Below, in pieces: positions 16,849 to 26,710 of a stretch of DNA of 64,000 nt (its first letter is position 1; each line of letters starts with the position of its first letter). A program made the translations under genes and the position numbers. The DNA is from Micromonospora haikouensis (GTDB lineage: Bacteria; Actinomycetota; Actinomycetes; Mycobacteriales; Micromonosporaceae): assembly GCF_900091595.1 (NCBI RefSeq), contig NZ_FMCW01000005.1, positions 124,001 to 188,000 of the forward strand, read 5' to 3'. A model generated the notes under the pieces. The model was given only the letters and a program-made list of their open reading frames with translations, was not told the DNA's origin and searched no databases.

Positions 16849-17751
16849 GTGGTGTCCTCCGGTTGGTGCTTCCTGGCGGCGATGATCGTCGCGTACGGCT
16901 TCGCCAACCTGCTCCAGTCCGTCGCCGCGGCGCGGACCACCGTGCACCACACCTTCGATCCGGGGCTGCTGCTGCGGCTGGCCGGCCACCGCACGTACCT
17001 CGTGGGCCTCGCCTGCCAGGTCGGCGGCTTCGTGCTGGCCTTCCTGGCCCGCCGGGACCTGCCGCTGTTCCTGGTCCAGGCCAGTGTGGCGGCGGGGCTC
17101 GGGGTGACCGCGATCCTCGGCGTGCTGGTGCTCAAGTGGCGGCTGCCCACCGCCGAGGTCGCGCTGCTGGTGCTGCTCGTCGTCGGGGTCACCGGCCTGG
17201 TGCTGTCGGCGCAGCCGGCGCAGTCCCGGCCGCTCGGGCCCGCCGGCCTGGTCGCGCTGGCGGCGGCGCTCGCGGTGATCGCCGTGGTCGGCTTCTTCGC
17301 GGTACGGCTGCACGGCTCGCCCGGGTCGGTGGCGCTCGGCTCGCTGGCCGGGCTGGCCTTCTCCGCCGCGGCGGTGGCCGCCCGCCCGCTGGCCGCCGTG
17401 ACGACCGTGGAGGGGTTCGTCCGGGACCCGCTGCTCTACCTGCTGGTGGCCCACTCGCTGGTCGGTCAGCTCCTGCTCGGCCTGGCCATGCAGCGCGGCT
17501 CGACCACGGCGGCGGTGGCCGCGATGGACGCGGCCGGGGCGGTGCCCGCCGCGATCGTCGGGCTGCTCCTGCTCAACGACAAGATCTGGCCGGGCCGGGA
17601 GTGGCTGGCCGCCCTCGGCTTCCTGGCCACGCTGGCCGCGGTGATCGGGCTGACGCGCTACGCCGAGCCGCAGCACCACCACGAGGTGGCGGCCCGGGAA
17701 CACGCCCGGGGGATGCTTCCCGCCGGCGCACCGGCCCGCCCCCGCCGCTGA
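16849..17751 (+). CDS. EamA/DMT-like integral membrane protein
   Basis: 300 residues with nine to ten hydrophobic helices from the first residues on, in two halves as in drug/metabolite transporters. The second half ends with AVAAMDAAGAVPAAIVGLLL and LLNDKIWPGREW, a pattern common to this family. A cytosolic His-rich tail (EPQHHHEVAAREH) ends the protein. Start is a GTG (a second GTG follows directly), 26 bases after hisN. Substrate unknown. The last codons are made by the first copy of a 21-bp tandem repeat that includes the stop. Confidence 0.7.
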   Translation: MVSSGWCFLAAMIVAYGFANLLQSVAAARTTVHHTFDPGLLLRLAGHRTYLVGLACQVGGFVLAFLARRDLPLFLVQASVAAGLGVTAILGVLVLKWRLPTAEVALLVLLVVGVTGLVLSAQPAQSRPLGPAGLVALAAALAVIAVVGFFAVRLHGSPGSVALGSLAGLAFSAAAVAARPLAAVTTVEGFVRDPLLYLLVAHSLVGQLLLGLAMQRGSTTAAVAAMDAAGAVPAAIVGLLLLNDKIWPGREWLAALGFLATLAAVIGLTRYAEPQHHHEVAAREHARGMLPAGAPARPRR

Positions 17752-17790
17752 CCGGCCCGCCCCCGCCGCTGACCGGCCCGCCCCGGCAGC
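17731..17790. repeat. 21-bp tandem repeat overlapping a stop codon
   Basis: The unit CCGGCCCGCCCCCGCCGCTGA occurs at 17731-17751 and 17752-17772, with a partial third copy to about 17790. The first copy supplies the last six codons and the TGA of the membrane protein. Confidence 0.7.
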
Positions 17791-17820
17791 CTCCACGCCG
17801 GGCCGGTCCGGGCACGCCGC

Positions 17821-17869
17821 GCCGGTTCGGGCGTGCCGGGCCGGTTCGGGCGTGCCGGGCCGGTTCGGG
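17821..17869. repeat. 19-bp tandem repeat downstream of the GT4 gene
   Basis: GCCGGTTCGGGCGTGCCGG begins at 17821, at 17840 and, truncated, at 17859. It runs up to the stop codon of the glycosyltransferase on the minus strand. Together with the 21-bp repeat it fills the spacer between the two convergent genes. Confidence 0.65.
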
Positions 17870-19072
17870 CTACGCCGCCTCGACCGGCCTGCGCCGCAGC
17901 ACCACCCGCTCGTAGAGCCGCTCCAGCGCGCCGGCCGTGCGTTCCCACGTGTAGCTGCACCGGACCCGGTCCACGGCGGCGTGCCCGTACGCGAACCGGC
18001 CCGCGTTGTCGGCGAGCAGCCGGCGCAGGGTCATCCCGAGGGCCCGCACGTCGCCCGGCGGCACCAGCTTCCCGGTGACCTCGTCGACGACGGCGTCGGC
18101 GATGCCGCCCATCGCGTACCCGACGACCGGCACGCCGCAGGCCATCGCCTCCAGCGAGACCCGGCCTGCGGAGGAGTAGTGCGGGGTGCAGGCCACCACG
18201 TCGGCCGAGCGGTACCAGGTGGCCATCTGGTCGTGCGGCACCGCGCCGACCAGCGTCACCTGCTCGGCCACCCCCGTGCGCTCGGCCAGCTCGCGCAGCC
18301 GGCGCGCCTCGGCGTGGCCGGCGAGCTGGTCGGCCGGCGGGCCGCCGGCGATCACCAGCTCGGCGTCGCCGACCAGCCGCATCGCCCGGATCAGGTCGTC
18401 GTGGCCGTGCCCGGGCGTCAGGCCGCCCACGGAGAGGATGCGCGAGCGCTGGTCGCGCGGGGCCGCCTCGCCGTCCGGGTGGAACTGGTCGGTGTCCACC
18501 CCGGTGGGGACCATCGCCACCGAGCTGCGTTGCAGCCCCATCCGGGTCAGCTCGTCGACCTCGTCGTTGCACTGGGCGACCGCGATGTCCACCGCCCGGG
18601 TCAGGGCCCGCTCCAGCGGGATGCGGGTGCCGGGGCCGTCGTAGCCGGGGCCGAGGTGGCGCAGCTGCTCCACGCCGAGCGAGTGGAAGGTCTGCACGAC
18701 GGGGATGTCGGTCTCGCGCACCGCGTGCGCGGCGGCCAGGCCGCCGACCCAGTAGTGCCCGTGCACCACCTCCGGGGACCACCCGCCGACCCACCGGTCG
18801 GCCAGCCACCGGCCGAACTCCGACACGTGCCCGACCAGCTCGGCGGTGGGCATCGGCGCGGCCGGGCCGACCGGCACCCGCTCCACCCGGTAGCCGTCGA
18901 CCTCCGCCGTGGCGGCCAGCGCGGGATCGTCCCGGCGCTCGTACACGTGCACGTCGTGGCCGCGCCCGGCCAGCTCGGCGGCGACCCGCGCGATGTGCTC
19001 GCGCGTGCCGACCACCGGGCCGTCGGCGGGCCGCGACGGGCCGGAGTGCGCGCACACTAGGCCGACGCGCAT
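17870..19072 (-). CDS. Glycosyltransferase family 4 (GT-B fold)
   Basis: 400 residues. N-terminal Rossmann domain: VCAHSGPSRP, GTREHIARVAAELAGRGHDV and VHGHYWVGGLAA. C-terminal nucleotide-sugar domain: ILSVGGLTPGHGHDDLIRA, VTLVGAVPHDQMATWY, and the donor-binding motif SSAGRVSLEAMACGVPVVG (E-x7-E replaced by the usual GT4 EAMACG form). The layout resembles MshA and other retaining GT4 enzymes, but mycothiol-specific residues cannot be confirmed. It lacks membrane segments. It diverges from the SDR gene with ~175 bp between. Confidence 0.82.
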   Translation of the reverse strand: MRVGLVCAHSGPSRPADGPVVGTREHIARVAAELAGRGHDVHVYERRDDPALAATAEVDGYRVERVPVGPAAPMPTAELVGHVSEFGRWLADRWVGGWSPEVVHGHYWVGGLAAAHAVRETDIPVVQTFHSLGVEQLRHLGPGYDGPGTRIPLERALTRAVDIAVAQCNDEVDELTRMGLQRSSVAMVPTGVDTDQFHPDGEAAPRDQRSRILSVGGLTPGHGHDDLIRAMRLVGDAELVIAGGPPADQLAGHAEARRLRELAERTGVAEQVTLVGAVPHDQMATWYRSADVVACTPHYSSAGRVSLEAMACGVPVVGYAMGGIADAVVDEVTGKLVPPGDVRALGMTLRRLLADNAGRFAYGHAAVDRVRCSYTWERTAGALERLYERVVLRRRPVEAA

Positions 19073-19246
19073 GGGTCACCTCCATGCGGTTGGTTGAGCT
19101 GGTGGGTCCTCCCGGTCAGAGGGTCCCATTAACCGCGCCGCTCGGAGCCGAAACCTGGCAAGTCCCCGCCCGGGGCCGGGGCCGCCGGCCGCCGATCCGG
19201 TCCGGGCCGTCGGCATGAGCGGGGCCCACGGGGGTACGGGCGTGGA

Positions 19247-20245
19247 ATGCCTCTGACCCGCACCCTCGACGACGCCGTCGTCGTGCTCACCGGCGCCTCC
19301 AGCGGCATCGGCACCGCCACCGCGTACGCCCTCGCCCGACGGGGCGCGGCCGTGGCGCTCGCGGCCCGCAGCGAGGACGCCCTGGAGCGGGTGGCGGCGC
19401 GGTGCCGGGAGCTGGGCGGCCAGGCGCTCGTCGTGCCCACGGACGTCACGGACCCGGTCGCCGTGGAGATCCTCGCCGCCCGCGCGGCGGAGGAGTTCGG
19501 CCGGATCGACGCCTGGATCAACAACGCGGCGGTGAGCGCGGTCGGGCTGTTCGACGAGATACCGGTGCGGGAGTTCCGCCGGGTGCTGGAGGTGAACCTG
19601 CTCGGCACCGTGCACGGCATGCGGGCCGCCCTGCCGTACCTCGCGGCGGCCGGCGGCGGGGTCCTGGTCAACAACGCCTCCGTGCTGGCCGAGGTGGCGA
19701 TGCCCTACCAGTCGGCCTACAACGCCACCAAGCACGGCATCCGGGGGCTGGCCGACACGGTGCGGCAGGAGCTGCGGCTCACCGGGCGGGGGAACGTCTC
19801 CGTGTGCACGGTGCTGCCGGCGAGCATCGACACCCCGTTCTTCCGGCACGCCGCCAACCACACGGGTCGGGAGCTGGTGCCGCCCCCGCCGGTGTACCCG
19901 CCGGAGCTGGTGGCCGAGACCATCGTCCGGGTGCTGCGCCGGCCGCGCCGCGAGGCGTACGCCGGGGGCGCCGCCCGGCTGCTCGGCGCGCAGTGGCGGC
20001 TGGCCCCCGCGCTGGCCGAACGGGTCCTCGGCTGGTATGTCCACCGCACCCAGTTCGGGCCCGCCGGCCGGCCGGACAGCGCCGGCAACGTCTTCGCCGC
20101 CGACGCGGCCGCACGGCGGGACGGCGGGTGGCACGGCCGGCGGCGGCAACTGGTCCGGATGACGACCGCCTTCGGGCTCGCCGCGGCCGGCACGGCGGTC
20201 GGCACGCTGGCGGCCCGGGCCCGGCGGACCCGGACGGCGCGCTGA
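19247..20245 (+). CDS. Short-chain dehydrogenase/reductase with C-terminal extension
   Basis: 332 residues. The NAD(P)-binding TGASSGIGTATA is at residues 15-26, NNAAVS around 90, catalytic Ser in NNASVLAEVAM, and the Y-x3-K pair in YNATKHG. Classical SDRs are ~250 residues. Here ~80 more follow, with amphipathic and hydrophobic segments near the end (TTAFGLAAAGTAVGTLAA), suggesting membrane association. Substrate is unknown. The stop TGA shares its A with the ATG of the next gene, so the two are coupled. Confidence 0.82.
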   Translation: MPLTRTLDDAVVVLTGASSGIGTATAYALARRGAAVALAARSEDALERVAARCRELGGQALVVPTDVTDPVAVEILAARAAEEFGRIDAWINNAAVSAVGLFDEIPVREFRRVLEVNLLGTVHGMRAALPYLAAAGGGVLVNNASVLAEVAMPYQSAYNATKHGIRGLADTVRQELRLTGRGNVSVCTVLPASIDTPFFRHAANHTGRELVPPPPVYPPELVAETIVRVLRRPRREAYAGGAARLLGAQWRLAPALAERVLGWYVHRTQFGPAGRPDSAGNVFAADAAARRDGGWHGRRRQLVRMTTAFGLAAAGTAVGTLAARARRTRTAR

Positions 20246-21024
20246 TGAACTCCCCCGACCGGCAGGATGCGCGGTTCGTCGCCACGGCGCACAATGGGAC
20301 GATCATGCCGACCGACCTGCGCTGCGTGGTGGAGACGGACGAGTCGTCCGGAGTGCTCCGGCTGACGGGGGTGCTCGACGCCGCCGGCACCGCCGCCGTC
20401 CGGGACGCGCTGCTCGTGCGGCTCTGCGACCGCCCCGGCCCGGTGGTGGTCGACCTGACCCGGCTGCGGCTGGCCGCCCCTGCCCGGGGGCTGTTCGCCG
20501 AGGTGCGCCGCGAGATCGCCGACTGGCCGGCGGCGGGGCTGCTGGTCGTCGACCCGACGGGGGCGGCGGCGGGCCCCGGGCTGCTGGTCTGCGCGACCCT
20601 GGCGGAGGCGACGGCGGCGCTGACCCGGTCCCCGATGGCCGCGGCGACCACCACCGCGCTGCCACCGGTCGTCGGCGCGGCCCGGCAGGCCCGGGCGCTG
20701 GTCACCGACGGCTGCGCCCGGTGGGGGATCGGCGCTCTGGCCGAGGCGGGCTGCATCGCGGTGACCGAGATGGTCAACAACGTGGTGGCGCATGCGCGCA
20801 CCCCGATGACCCTACGGCTCGCCCCCGGCGACGGCACGCTGCACCTCGGCGTACGCGACCAGTCGCGGCGGCAGCCGCGCTACACCGGGGTGACCCCGCC
20901 GCACCTGGCCGGAGGTCGGGGCCTGCTGCTGATCGACACGGTGGCCCGCCGCTGGGGCAGCACCCTCCTGCCCGACGGCAAGCTCGTCTGGGCCGTGTTG
21001 GACCTCGCGCGCAACCCGGGCTGA
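20245..21024 (+). CDS. STAS-like plus RsbW-type ATPase fusion (anti-sigma regulator)
   Basis: 259 residues from an ATG overlapping the SDR stop; an internal ATG at 20305 is an alternative. Residues ~25-130 look like a STAS (anti-sigma antagonist) domain: VLRLTGVLDAAGTAAVRDAL, VVVDLTRLRL. The phosphorylatable Ser/Thr after VDLT is not obvious. The C-terminal half is a GHKL ATPase: N-box CIAVTEMVNNVVAHA, then GVRDQS and GGRGLLLIDTVARRWG. Such proteins tune partner-switching control of stress sigma factors. A STAS-ATPase fusion on one chain is seen in several actinomycetes. Confidence 0.72.
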   Translation: MNSPDRQDARFVATAHNGTIMPTDLRCVVETDESSGVLRLTGVLDAAGTAAVRDALLVRLCDRPGPVVVDLTRLRLAAPARGLFAEVRREIADWPAAGLLVVDPTGAAAGPGLLVCATLAEATAALTRSPMAAATTTALPPVVGAARQARALVTDGCARWGIGALAEAGCIAVTEMVNNVVAHARTPMTLRLAPGDGTLHLGVRDQSRRQPRYTGVTPPHLAGGRGLLLIDTVARRWGSTLLPDGKLVWAVLDLARNPG

Positions 21025-21119
21025 CTCCTGTCACCGCCGCCCCAGCGGTCCCCACGTGCCGGCCCGGACACCGGCGGGCGGATCGGTTACGGGCGGTGGG
21101 CAGTGGGTAGTGATCAGCC

Positions 21120-21692
21120 ATGCGCGACGACGAGTACCCGACCCCCGTCTCCGACCCGGAGGCCGACGGCCTGCCCGACACCGCCGACGACGACTCGACG
21201 GCCAACGACGACGTCGAGACCGGTCGCGAGGCGGACGGCCCGGCGCCGGCCCAGCTGCCCGGCGACCGCACGCCCGTGGCGGTGGACCGGTACGGCACCA
21301 CTGCCGAGGAGCAGCTCGACGGCGAGTCGCTGGACTACAAGCTCCAGCGGGAGAGCTTCGAGCGCCCCGCCGACGACCCGTTGGCCGGACCGGTCGACCC
21401 GGACATCGCGGCCGAGGCGGACAGCGAGGAGGCCGCCGCCCAGGCGCAGCTCGACGCCGACGTGATCGACCCGGGCCCCACCTCGGACCCGCACTCCCCC
21501 GTCTCCGTCTACGACCACGGCCAGCTCGGCAGCGTCGCCGACGCCGAGGTCGGCCGGCTGGTGGAACCGGACGAGGGGGCGCACAGCGACCTGGAGACCG
21601 ACAACGTCGCGTACGACGCGGGATCCGCCGGCGGCGGGGCGAGCGCCGAGGAGCTGGCGATCCACGAGACCCGGCCGCCCGGCGCGCACTGA
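21120..21692 (+). CDS. DUF5709 family acidic protein
   Basis: 190 residues, strongly acidic, without hydrophobic segments, probably largely disordered. Family marks as I recall them are YPTPVSDPEADGLPD at the N-terminus, the central LDGESLDYKLQRE, and GRLVEPDEGAHSDLETDN followed by AYDAG near the C-terminus. The family is confined to actinobacteria and has no assigned function. It has its own start ATG about 95 bp after the preceding gene. Cytosolic by default. Confidence 0.75.
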   Translation: MRDDEYPTPVSDPEADGLPDTADDDSTANDDVETGREADGPAPAQLPGDRTPVAVDRYGTTAEEQLDGESLDYKLQRESFERPADDPLAGPVDPDIAAEADSEEAAAQAQLDADVIDPGPTSDPHSPVSVYDHGQLGSVADAEVGRLVEPDEGAHSDLETDNVAYDAGSAGGGASAEELAIHETRPPGAH

Positions 21693-21759
21693 CCGGCCCG
21701 CCGCGCCCGGCCGGCCGGTTGCGCCGGCCTGCGGGTCGGTCGCGCCCGGCCCCGACGCC

Positions 21760-22524
21760 TCAGTCGTCGAGGCCGCGCTCGATCGCGTAGCGGGTCAGCT
21801 CGACCCGGTTGTGCAGCTGGAGCTTGCCGAGCGTGTTCTGCACGTGGTTCTGCACCGTCCGGTGGGACAGCCCGAGCCGCTCGGCGATCTGCTTGTACGA
21901 CATCCCCTTGGCGACCAGGCGCAGCACCTCGGTCTCGCGGTCGGTGAGCCGGGGCGCGTCGGCGTGGCGGTCCACCGCGGCGGTGCCCCGGCTCGCGGCG
22001 GGGCCGCCCGCGCCCGCCGCGAGCCGGCGGAACTCCCCGAGCACGAGGCCGGCCAGGCCGGGGGTGAAGACCGGCTCGCCGGCGGCGGTGCGGCGCACCG
22101 CGTCCAGGAACTCGGCCGGGGCCGCCGACTTCACCAGGTAGCCGGTCGCGCCGGCCTTCACCGCGTCCAGGACGCTCTGTTGTTCGCCGCTGGCCGAGAG
22201 CATCAGCACCCGCACCTCGGGCAGCGCCGCGCGCAGCCCCCGGATGACCTCCACCCCGGAGATGTCCGGCAGTTGCAGGTCGAGCACCACCAGGTCGGGC
22301 CGGGCGGCGGGGGCGACCCGCACGGCCTGGCGGCCCTCTCCGCTGGTGGCGACCACGAGGTGCCCGGCCTCGGTGAGGTCGCGGGCCACCCCCTCCCGCC
22401 ACATCGGGTGGTCGTCCACCACCATCACCCGCACGCCGGCCGGGGCGTTCGCGGCGGGCGCGTCCGGGCCGGTGGCCGGCGACCGTGGGCCGGTCGGCGG
22501 GGGCGGGGCGTCGGCGGCGCTCAC
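21760..22524 (-). CDS. NarL/LuxR-type response regulator, partner of the adjacent kinase
   Basis: 254 residues with a GTG start that forms GTGA with the kinase stop, so the two are coupled. A Pro/Ala-rich leader of ~30 residues precedes the receiver domain: VMVVDDHPMWREG (acidic pocket), VVLDLQLPDISG (phosphoacceptor Asp), then Lys in GYLVKSAAP. The C-terminal LuxR helix-turn-helix is LTDRETEVLRLVAKGMSYKQ and IAERLGLSHRTVQNHVQN. The pair resembles MacRS of Streptomyces, involved in development and antibiotic production; orthology is inferred only. Confidence 0.88.
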   Translation of the reverse strand: MSAADAPPPPTGPRSPATGPDAPAANAPAGVRVMVVDDHPMWREGVARDLTEAGHLVVATSGEGRQAVRVAPAARPDLVVLDLQLPDISGVEVIRGLRAALPEVRVLMLSASGEQQSVLDAVKAGATGYLVKSAAPAEFLDAVRRTAAGEPVFTPGLAGLVLGEFRRLAAGAGGPAASRGTAAVDRHADAPRLTDRETEVLRLVAKGMSYKQIAERLGLSHRTVQNHVQNTLGKLQLHNRVELTRYAIERGLDD

Positions 22525-23672
22525 CGGGGCGTCCTCGGCACGGTCAGCTCGACCTCGGTGCCCGCTCCCGGCGTGGAGGTGATGGTGACCGTGCCGCCCA
22601 GGTCGGCGACGCGGCCCCGGATCGACTGCGCCACCCCGAGCCGGCCCTGCCGGGCGGCCTCGTCGAGCCGGCCCGCCGGGATGCCCGGGCCCTCGTCGCG
22701 TACCGAGACCGTCACCGTCTCCCCCTCGTCCTCGATGAGCACCCAGGCCCGGCCACCCGCGTGCCGGCGCACGTTGTCCAGCGTCGCCCCGGTCGCGTCG
22801 GCCAGTTCCCGGGCCACCGGCGCGGGCAGCGGGACGCCGGTGGCCGGTGCCGACAGCGAGACCGTGGCCGAGGCGTACCGGCCGAGCAGGGCACGCAGGT
22901 CGAGGGTGTCCTGCCCCACCGGGTCGGCGTCGCCGGGGGGCGCCGCCCCGGCGATCAGGGCGCGCAGGGCGGCCTCCTGCTCCCCCGCCAGCCGGGCCAG
23001 CTCGCCGGCCTCCCCGTCCAGGTGGGCGCCGCGCCGCTGCACCAGCGCGAGCACCTGGAGCACCGAGTCGTGGATGTCCCGGGCCAGCCGTTCCCGCTCC
23101 CGGGTCGCGGCCTCCAGCTCCACCGCCCGGTGCAGCCGCTGCTCGGCGGTCACCGCCAGCCGGGCGACGTGCCCGACCACCGCCCCGGCCATCAGCAGCA
23201 GGATCGAGCCGGTGAGGGCGGACTGGCCGATCCGCTCCCGGGCCGCCAGGTCGGCCGCGCACACCGCCAGCGCGGCCACGGTGCCGCGCCGCCGGCCGCC
23301 GGAGACGGCCCAGGCGAGCACCGGCCCGGCCAGCCACACCACGGCGAGGCTGGGCGCGCCGGTCGCGAGGGCCGCCCGGCCGACCGCCCAGGGGCTGACC
23401 TGAAGCACCCCGACCACGACGGCGAGGTCGGCGACCAGCAGCGGCCAGCCCCGTCGGGCGGGACGGGCGTAGCCGAGGGCGGTGGTCACCGTCCAGCCGA
23501 GCATCACCAGCAGGACGACGCTGGCGACCAGCGGGTGGGCGTACCCGCGGGCGTCGCGCGCGACGATCAGGCCGACGTACGCCAGGGCGGCGAACCGGAA
23601 CACCGCGACGGCCCGCCAGAGCGGGACCTCGAATCCACCGGGCGTCGACGGCACCCCGACACGATGCCACAC
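22521..23672 (-). CDS. MacS-like membrane sensor histidine kinase (HisKA_3)
   Basis: 383 residues from the GTG directly after GGGGAGGGGG; a longer frame reaching 23768 lacks a comparable ribosome site. Five or six N-terminal membrane helices (from VAVFRFAALAYVG to about residue 190; DUF5931-like) precede the dimerisation helix RLARDIHDSVLQVLALVQRR with the phosphoacceptor His. The ATPase domain shows RDEGPGIPAGRL and GRLGVAQSIRGRVADLGG. It would autophosphorylate and pass phosphate to the adjacent response regulator. The signal is unknown. Confidence 0.85.
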   Translation of the reverse strand: MWHRVGVPSTPGGFEVPLWRAVAVFRFAALAYVGLIVARDARGYAHPLVASVVLLVMLGWTVTTALGYARPARRGWPLLVADLAVVVGVLQVSPWAVGRAALATGAPSLAVVWLAGPVLAWAVSGGRRRGTVAALAVCAADLAARERIGQSALTGSILLLMAGAVVGHVARLAVTAEQRLHRAVELEAATRERERLARDIHDSVLQVLALVQRRGAHLDGEAGELARLAGEQEAALRALIAGAAPPGDADPVGQDTLDLRALLGRYASATVSLSAPATGVPLPAPVARELADATGATLDNVRRHAGGRAWVLIEDEGETVTVSVRDEGPGIPAGRLDEAARQGRLGVAQSIRGRVADLGGTVTITSTPGAGTEVELTVPRTPR

Positions 23673-23779
23673 GCCCCCTCCCCAGCCGTGATCGTCCTTC
23701 GGGCGGGACGCGACCCGCCGCCACCTGCCCCGGGAACGGCGGACGATCATGGCTGCCCCGACCGACACGGCGTACGGTT

Positions 23780-24211
23780 GTGCCCATCGACACCACCCTC
23801 CTGATCGCCGAAGCCTTCGACCAGGCCCAGGTGACCGAGCTCCGGCACTCGGTCACCTCCTGCGCCCGCGCCGTCGGGCTGCGCGGGCAACGGCTGGACG
23901 ACTTCGTGCTGGCCGTCAACGAGCTGCTCACCAACGCGGTGCGGCACGGCGGCGGGCGGGGGTGGCTGCGGCTGTGGCGCCAGCCGGGGCGGCTGGTCTG
24001 CGAGGTCGCCGACCACGGCCGGGGGATCAGCTCCCGACGGCTCGACGACCGGAGCCGCCCCGCGCCCGACACCGCGGGCGGCTGGGGTCTCTGGCTGGCC
24101 CGGGAGCTGAGCGACGCGATGGACGTCGAGACCGGCCCGGCCGGCACCACGGTCCGCATCGGCATGCCCCTCGCCCCGGCCCTCGGCGCCGGCGAGCGCG
24201 CCCCGGACTGA
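23780..24211 (+). CDS. RsbW-like anti-sigma factor / GHKL ATPase
   Basis: 143 residues, a single HATPase domain: N-box [19 protein letters not shown]1 box VADHGRGI, and [13 protein letters not shown]. Single-domain proteins of this type are serine kinases that bind a sigma factor or phosphorylate a STAS antagonist. The start GTG follows a weak ribosome site; it diverges from the sensor kinase. It stands alone, like many such small ATPases in Streptomyces and Micromonospora, so its target is not deducible. Confidence 0.78.
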   Translation: MPIDTTLLIAEAFDQAQVTELRHSVTSCARAVGLRGQRLDDFVLAVNELLTNAVRHGGGRGWLRLWRQPGRLVCEVADHGRGISSRRLDDRSRPAPDTAGGWGLWLARELSDAMDVETGPAGTTVRIGMPLAPALGAGERAPD

Positions 24212-24276
24212 CCCGCCGGGCCCCGGCCGGGCGGCGGTGGGCGGCGGACCGGCGGCGGGGCGGGTACGGTGCTGCG

Positions 24277-25764
24277 GTGACCGGAGAGTACGTCGCCGCC
24301 ATCGACCAGGGCACCACCTCGTCCCGGTGCCTCGTCTTCGACCGGGCCGGGGAGATCGTCTCCGTGGCCCAGCGCGAGCACCGGCAGCACTTCCCCCGGC
24401 CGGGCTGGGTCGAGCACGACGCCGAGGAGATCTGGGACAACGTGCGGCTCGTCGTCCGCGAGGCGCTCGACGCGGCCGGCACCGGCCCGGAACGGATCGC
24501 CGCCGTCGGCATCACCAACCAGCGGGAGACCACCGTCGTCTGGGACCGCGCCACGGGCCGGCCGGTCGCCAACGCCATCGTCTGGCAGGACACCCGCACC
24601 GGGCCGCAGCTGCGCGCGCTCGACGAGGCGTACGGCGAGCAGCGGCTGTGCGAGCGCACCGGGCTGCGGCTGGCCACCTACTTCGCGGGCCCGAAGCTGC
24701 GCTGGCTGCTGGACAACGTCGACGGGCTGCGCGCGCGGGCCGAGCGGGGCGAGGTGCTGTTCGGCACCATGGACAGCTGGCTGATCTGGAAGCTGACCGG
24801 CCGACACGTCACCGACGTGACGAACGCGAGCCGCACCATGCTGATGGGCCTGGACACCCTCGACTGGGATCCGGAGCTGCTCGACGCGCTCGGCGTGCCG
24901 GCCGCGATGCTCCCCGAGATCCGCAGCTCGGCCGAGGTCTACGGCACCGCCACCGACGGGCCGCTCGCCGGGGTGCCCGTGGCCAGCGCCCTCGGCGACC
25001 AGCAGGCCGCCCTGTTCGGGCAGACCTGCTTCGGCCCGGGCGAGGCCAAGTGCACGTACGGCACCGGCAGCTTCCTGCTGCTCAACACCGGCGCGAGCCC
25101 GGTGATCTCCTCGCACGGGCTGCTGACCACCCTCGCGTACCGGATCGAGGGGCAGCCCGCCGCCTACGCGCTGGAGGGCGCGATCGCGGTCACCGGCTCG
25201 CTGGTGCAGTGGCTGCGGGACAACCTCGGCCTGATCTCCACCGCCGCCGAGGTGGAGGAGCTGGCCCGCACGGTCGACGACAACGGCGGCTGCTACGTGG
25301 TGCCGGCGTTCTCCGGGCTGTTCGCCCCGCACTGGCGCAGCGACGCGCGCGGGGTGGTCGCCGGGCTCACCGGCTACATCACCAAGGGGCACCTGGCCCG
25401 GGCGGCGCTGGAGGCGTCGGCCTGGCAGACCCGCGAGGTGGTCGACGCAATGAACGCCGACTCCGACGTGGCGCTGCGCCGGCTGCGGGTCGACGGCGGG
25501 ATGACCGCCAACGGCCTGCTCATGCAGTTCCTCGCCGACGTGCTGGACGTGCCGGTGGTCCGCTCCCGGATCACGGAGACGACCTGCCTCGGCGCGGCGT
25601 ACGCGGCGGGCCTCGCCGTGGGCTTCTGGCCGGACCTGGCCACCCTGCGCGCCCAGTGGCGCTCCGACGCGCAGTGGACCGCCGCGATGGACCCGGACGA
25701 GCGGGACCGGGAGCTGCGCCAGTGGCGCAAGGCCGTGCAGCGCACCCTCGACTGGGTGGACTGA
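24277..25764 (+). CDS. glpK: Glycerol kinase
   Basis: 495 residues, full FGGY kinase length. It phosphorylates glycerol to glycerol-3-phosphate in the cytosol. Visible motifs: [15 protein letters not shown] at the N-terminus, the glycerol-binding [38 protein letters not shown], and the C-terminal [17 protein letters not shown]. The histidine-containing loop phosphorylated by HPr in low-GC bacteria is not evident. Neither glpF nor glpD is nearby, so it is transcribed alone. Start GTG. Confidence 0.95.
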   Translation: MTGEYVAAIDQGTTSSRCLVFDRAGEIVSVAQREHRQHFPRPGWVEHDAEEIWDNVRLVVREALDAAGTGPERIAAVGITNQRETTVVWDRATGRPVANAIVWQDTRTGPQLRALDEAYGEQRLCERTGLRLATYFAGPKLRWLLDNVDGLRARAERGEVLFGTMDSWLIWKLTGRHVTDVTNASRTMLMGLDTLDWDPELLDALGVPAAMLPEIRSSAEVYGTATDGPLAGVPVASALGDQQAALFGQTCFGPGEAKCTYGTGSFLLLNTGASPVISSHGLLTTLAYRIEGQPAAYALEGAIAVTGSLVQWLRDNLGLISTAAEVEELARTVDDNGGCYVVPAFSGLFAPHWRSDARGVVAGLTGYITKGHLARAALEASAWQTREVVDAMNADSDVALRRLRVDGGMTANGLLMQFLADVLDVPVVRSRITETTCLGAAYAAGLAVGFWPDLATLRAQWRSDAQWTAAMDPDERDRELRQWRKAVQRTLDWVD

Positions 25765-25812
25765 CCCGGCACCGGTCGGCCCGGCACCGGCCCGCCGCCG
25801 GGCCGGCGGGCG

Positions 25813-26646
25813 TCAGGACCAGGTGCTGCCGGTGAGCTTCTCGTAGACCTCGACGTAGCGGGCCCGGGTCGCCTCGATCACCTCGGCGGGCACCTCGGGG
25901 GCCGGGGGCCGCTTGTCCCAGCCGCCGCCGGTCGCCCAGTCGCGGACGTACTGCTTGTCGTAGGAGAACTGGGCCCGGCCCGGCTGGTACGACTCGGCCG
26001 GCCAGAACCGCGACGAGTCGGAGGTGAGCACCTCGTCGCCGAGGACGAGGGTGCCGTCCGCCGCCCAGCCCAGCTCGATCTTGGTGTCGGCGACCAGGAT
26101 GCCCCGGTCGGCGGCCAGCTCCGCGCCCCGGCAGTAGATGTCGAGGGTGATCTGCCGCAGCCGCGCGGCGGTCTCCGCGCCGACCTTGTCCACCACCTGC
26201 TGGTAGGAGATCGGCTCGTCGTGCTCGCCCTTGGGGGCCTTCGTCGACGGGGTGAAGATCGGCTCGGGCAGGATCGACGCCTCGACCAGGCCCCGGGGCA
26301 GCCGCACGCCGGAGACCGCGCCGGTGCGCTCGTACTCGGCGAGGCCGCCGCCGGTGAGGTAGCCCCGCGCGACGCACTCGACCGGGACCATCTCCAGCCG
26401 CCGGCAGCGGATCGCCCGGCCGGCGAACTCCGCCGGCACGTCCGTGGCGGAGACGACGTGGTTCGGCACCAGGTCGGCGAGCTGCTCGAACCACCACAGG
26501 GACAGCGCGGTGAGCAGGCGGCCCTTGTCCGGCACCGGGGTCGGCAGCACCACGTCGTAGATCGAGATCCGGTCGGAGGCGACCAGGATCAGGTCGTCGC
26601 CGTCGGCGTAGACGTCCCGGACCTTGCCCGAGTGCAGAAGTTCCAC
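25813..26646 (-). CDS. purC: SAICAR synthetase
   Basis: 277 residues from the GTG opening VELLHSGKVRDVY, the usual N-terminus of the family; an in-frame start 15 codons earlier is less likely. The enzyme joins aspartate to CAIR with ATP in purine biosynthesis. Motifs: SGKVRDVYADG, ASDRISIYDV, VECVARGYLTGG, TPSTKAPKGEHDE, and DTKIELGW. No other pur gene is adjacent. It diverges from the solute-binding protein across ~130 bp. Confidence 0.94.
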   Translation of the reverse strand: MELLHSGKVRDVYADGDDLILVASDRISIYDVVLPTPVPDKGRLLTALSLWWFEQLADLVPNHVVSATDVPAEFAGRAIRCRRLEMVPVECVARGYLTGGGLAEYERTGAVSGVRLPRGLVEASILPEPIFTPSTKAPKGEHDEPISYQQVVDKVGAETAARLRQITLDIYCRGAELAADRGILVADTKIELGWAADGTLVLGDEVLTSDSSRFWPAESYQPGRAQFSYDKQYVRDWATGGGWDKRPPAPEVPAEVIEATRARYVEVYEKLTGSTWS

Positions 26647-26710
26647 GCGCCCTAGTACACCACGGGCCGGCAGACGCCCCGGGACGGCCACCCGTCGGGC
26701 CGCACGGCCG

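Noticed and set aside
21760..25392. 1210-codon minus-strand frame joining the response regulator to the antisense of glpK
   Set aside because: Only the last 254 codons have receiver and LuxR domains; the GTG at 22524 overlapping the kinase stop is the real start.
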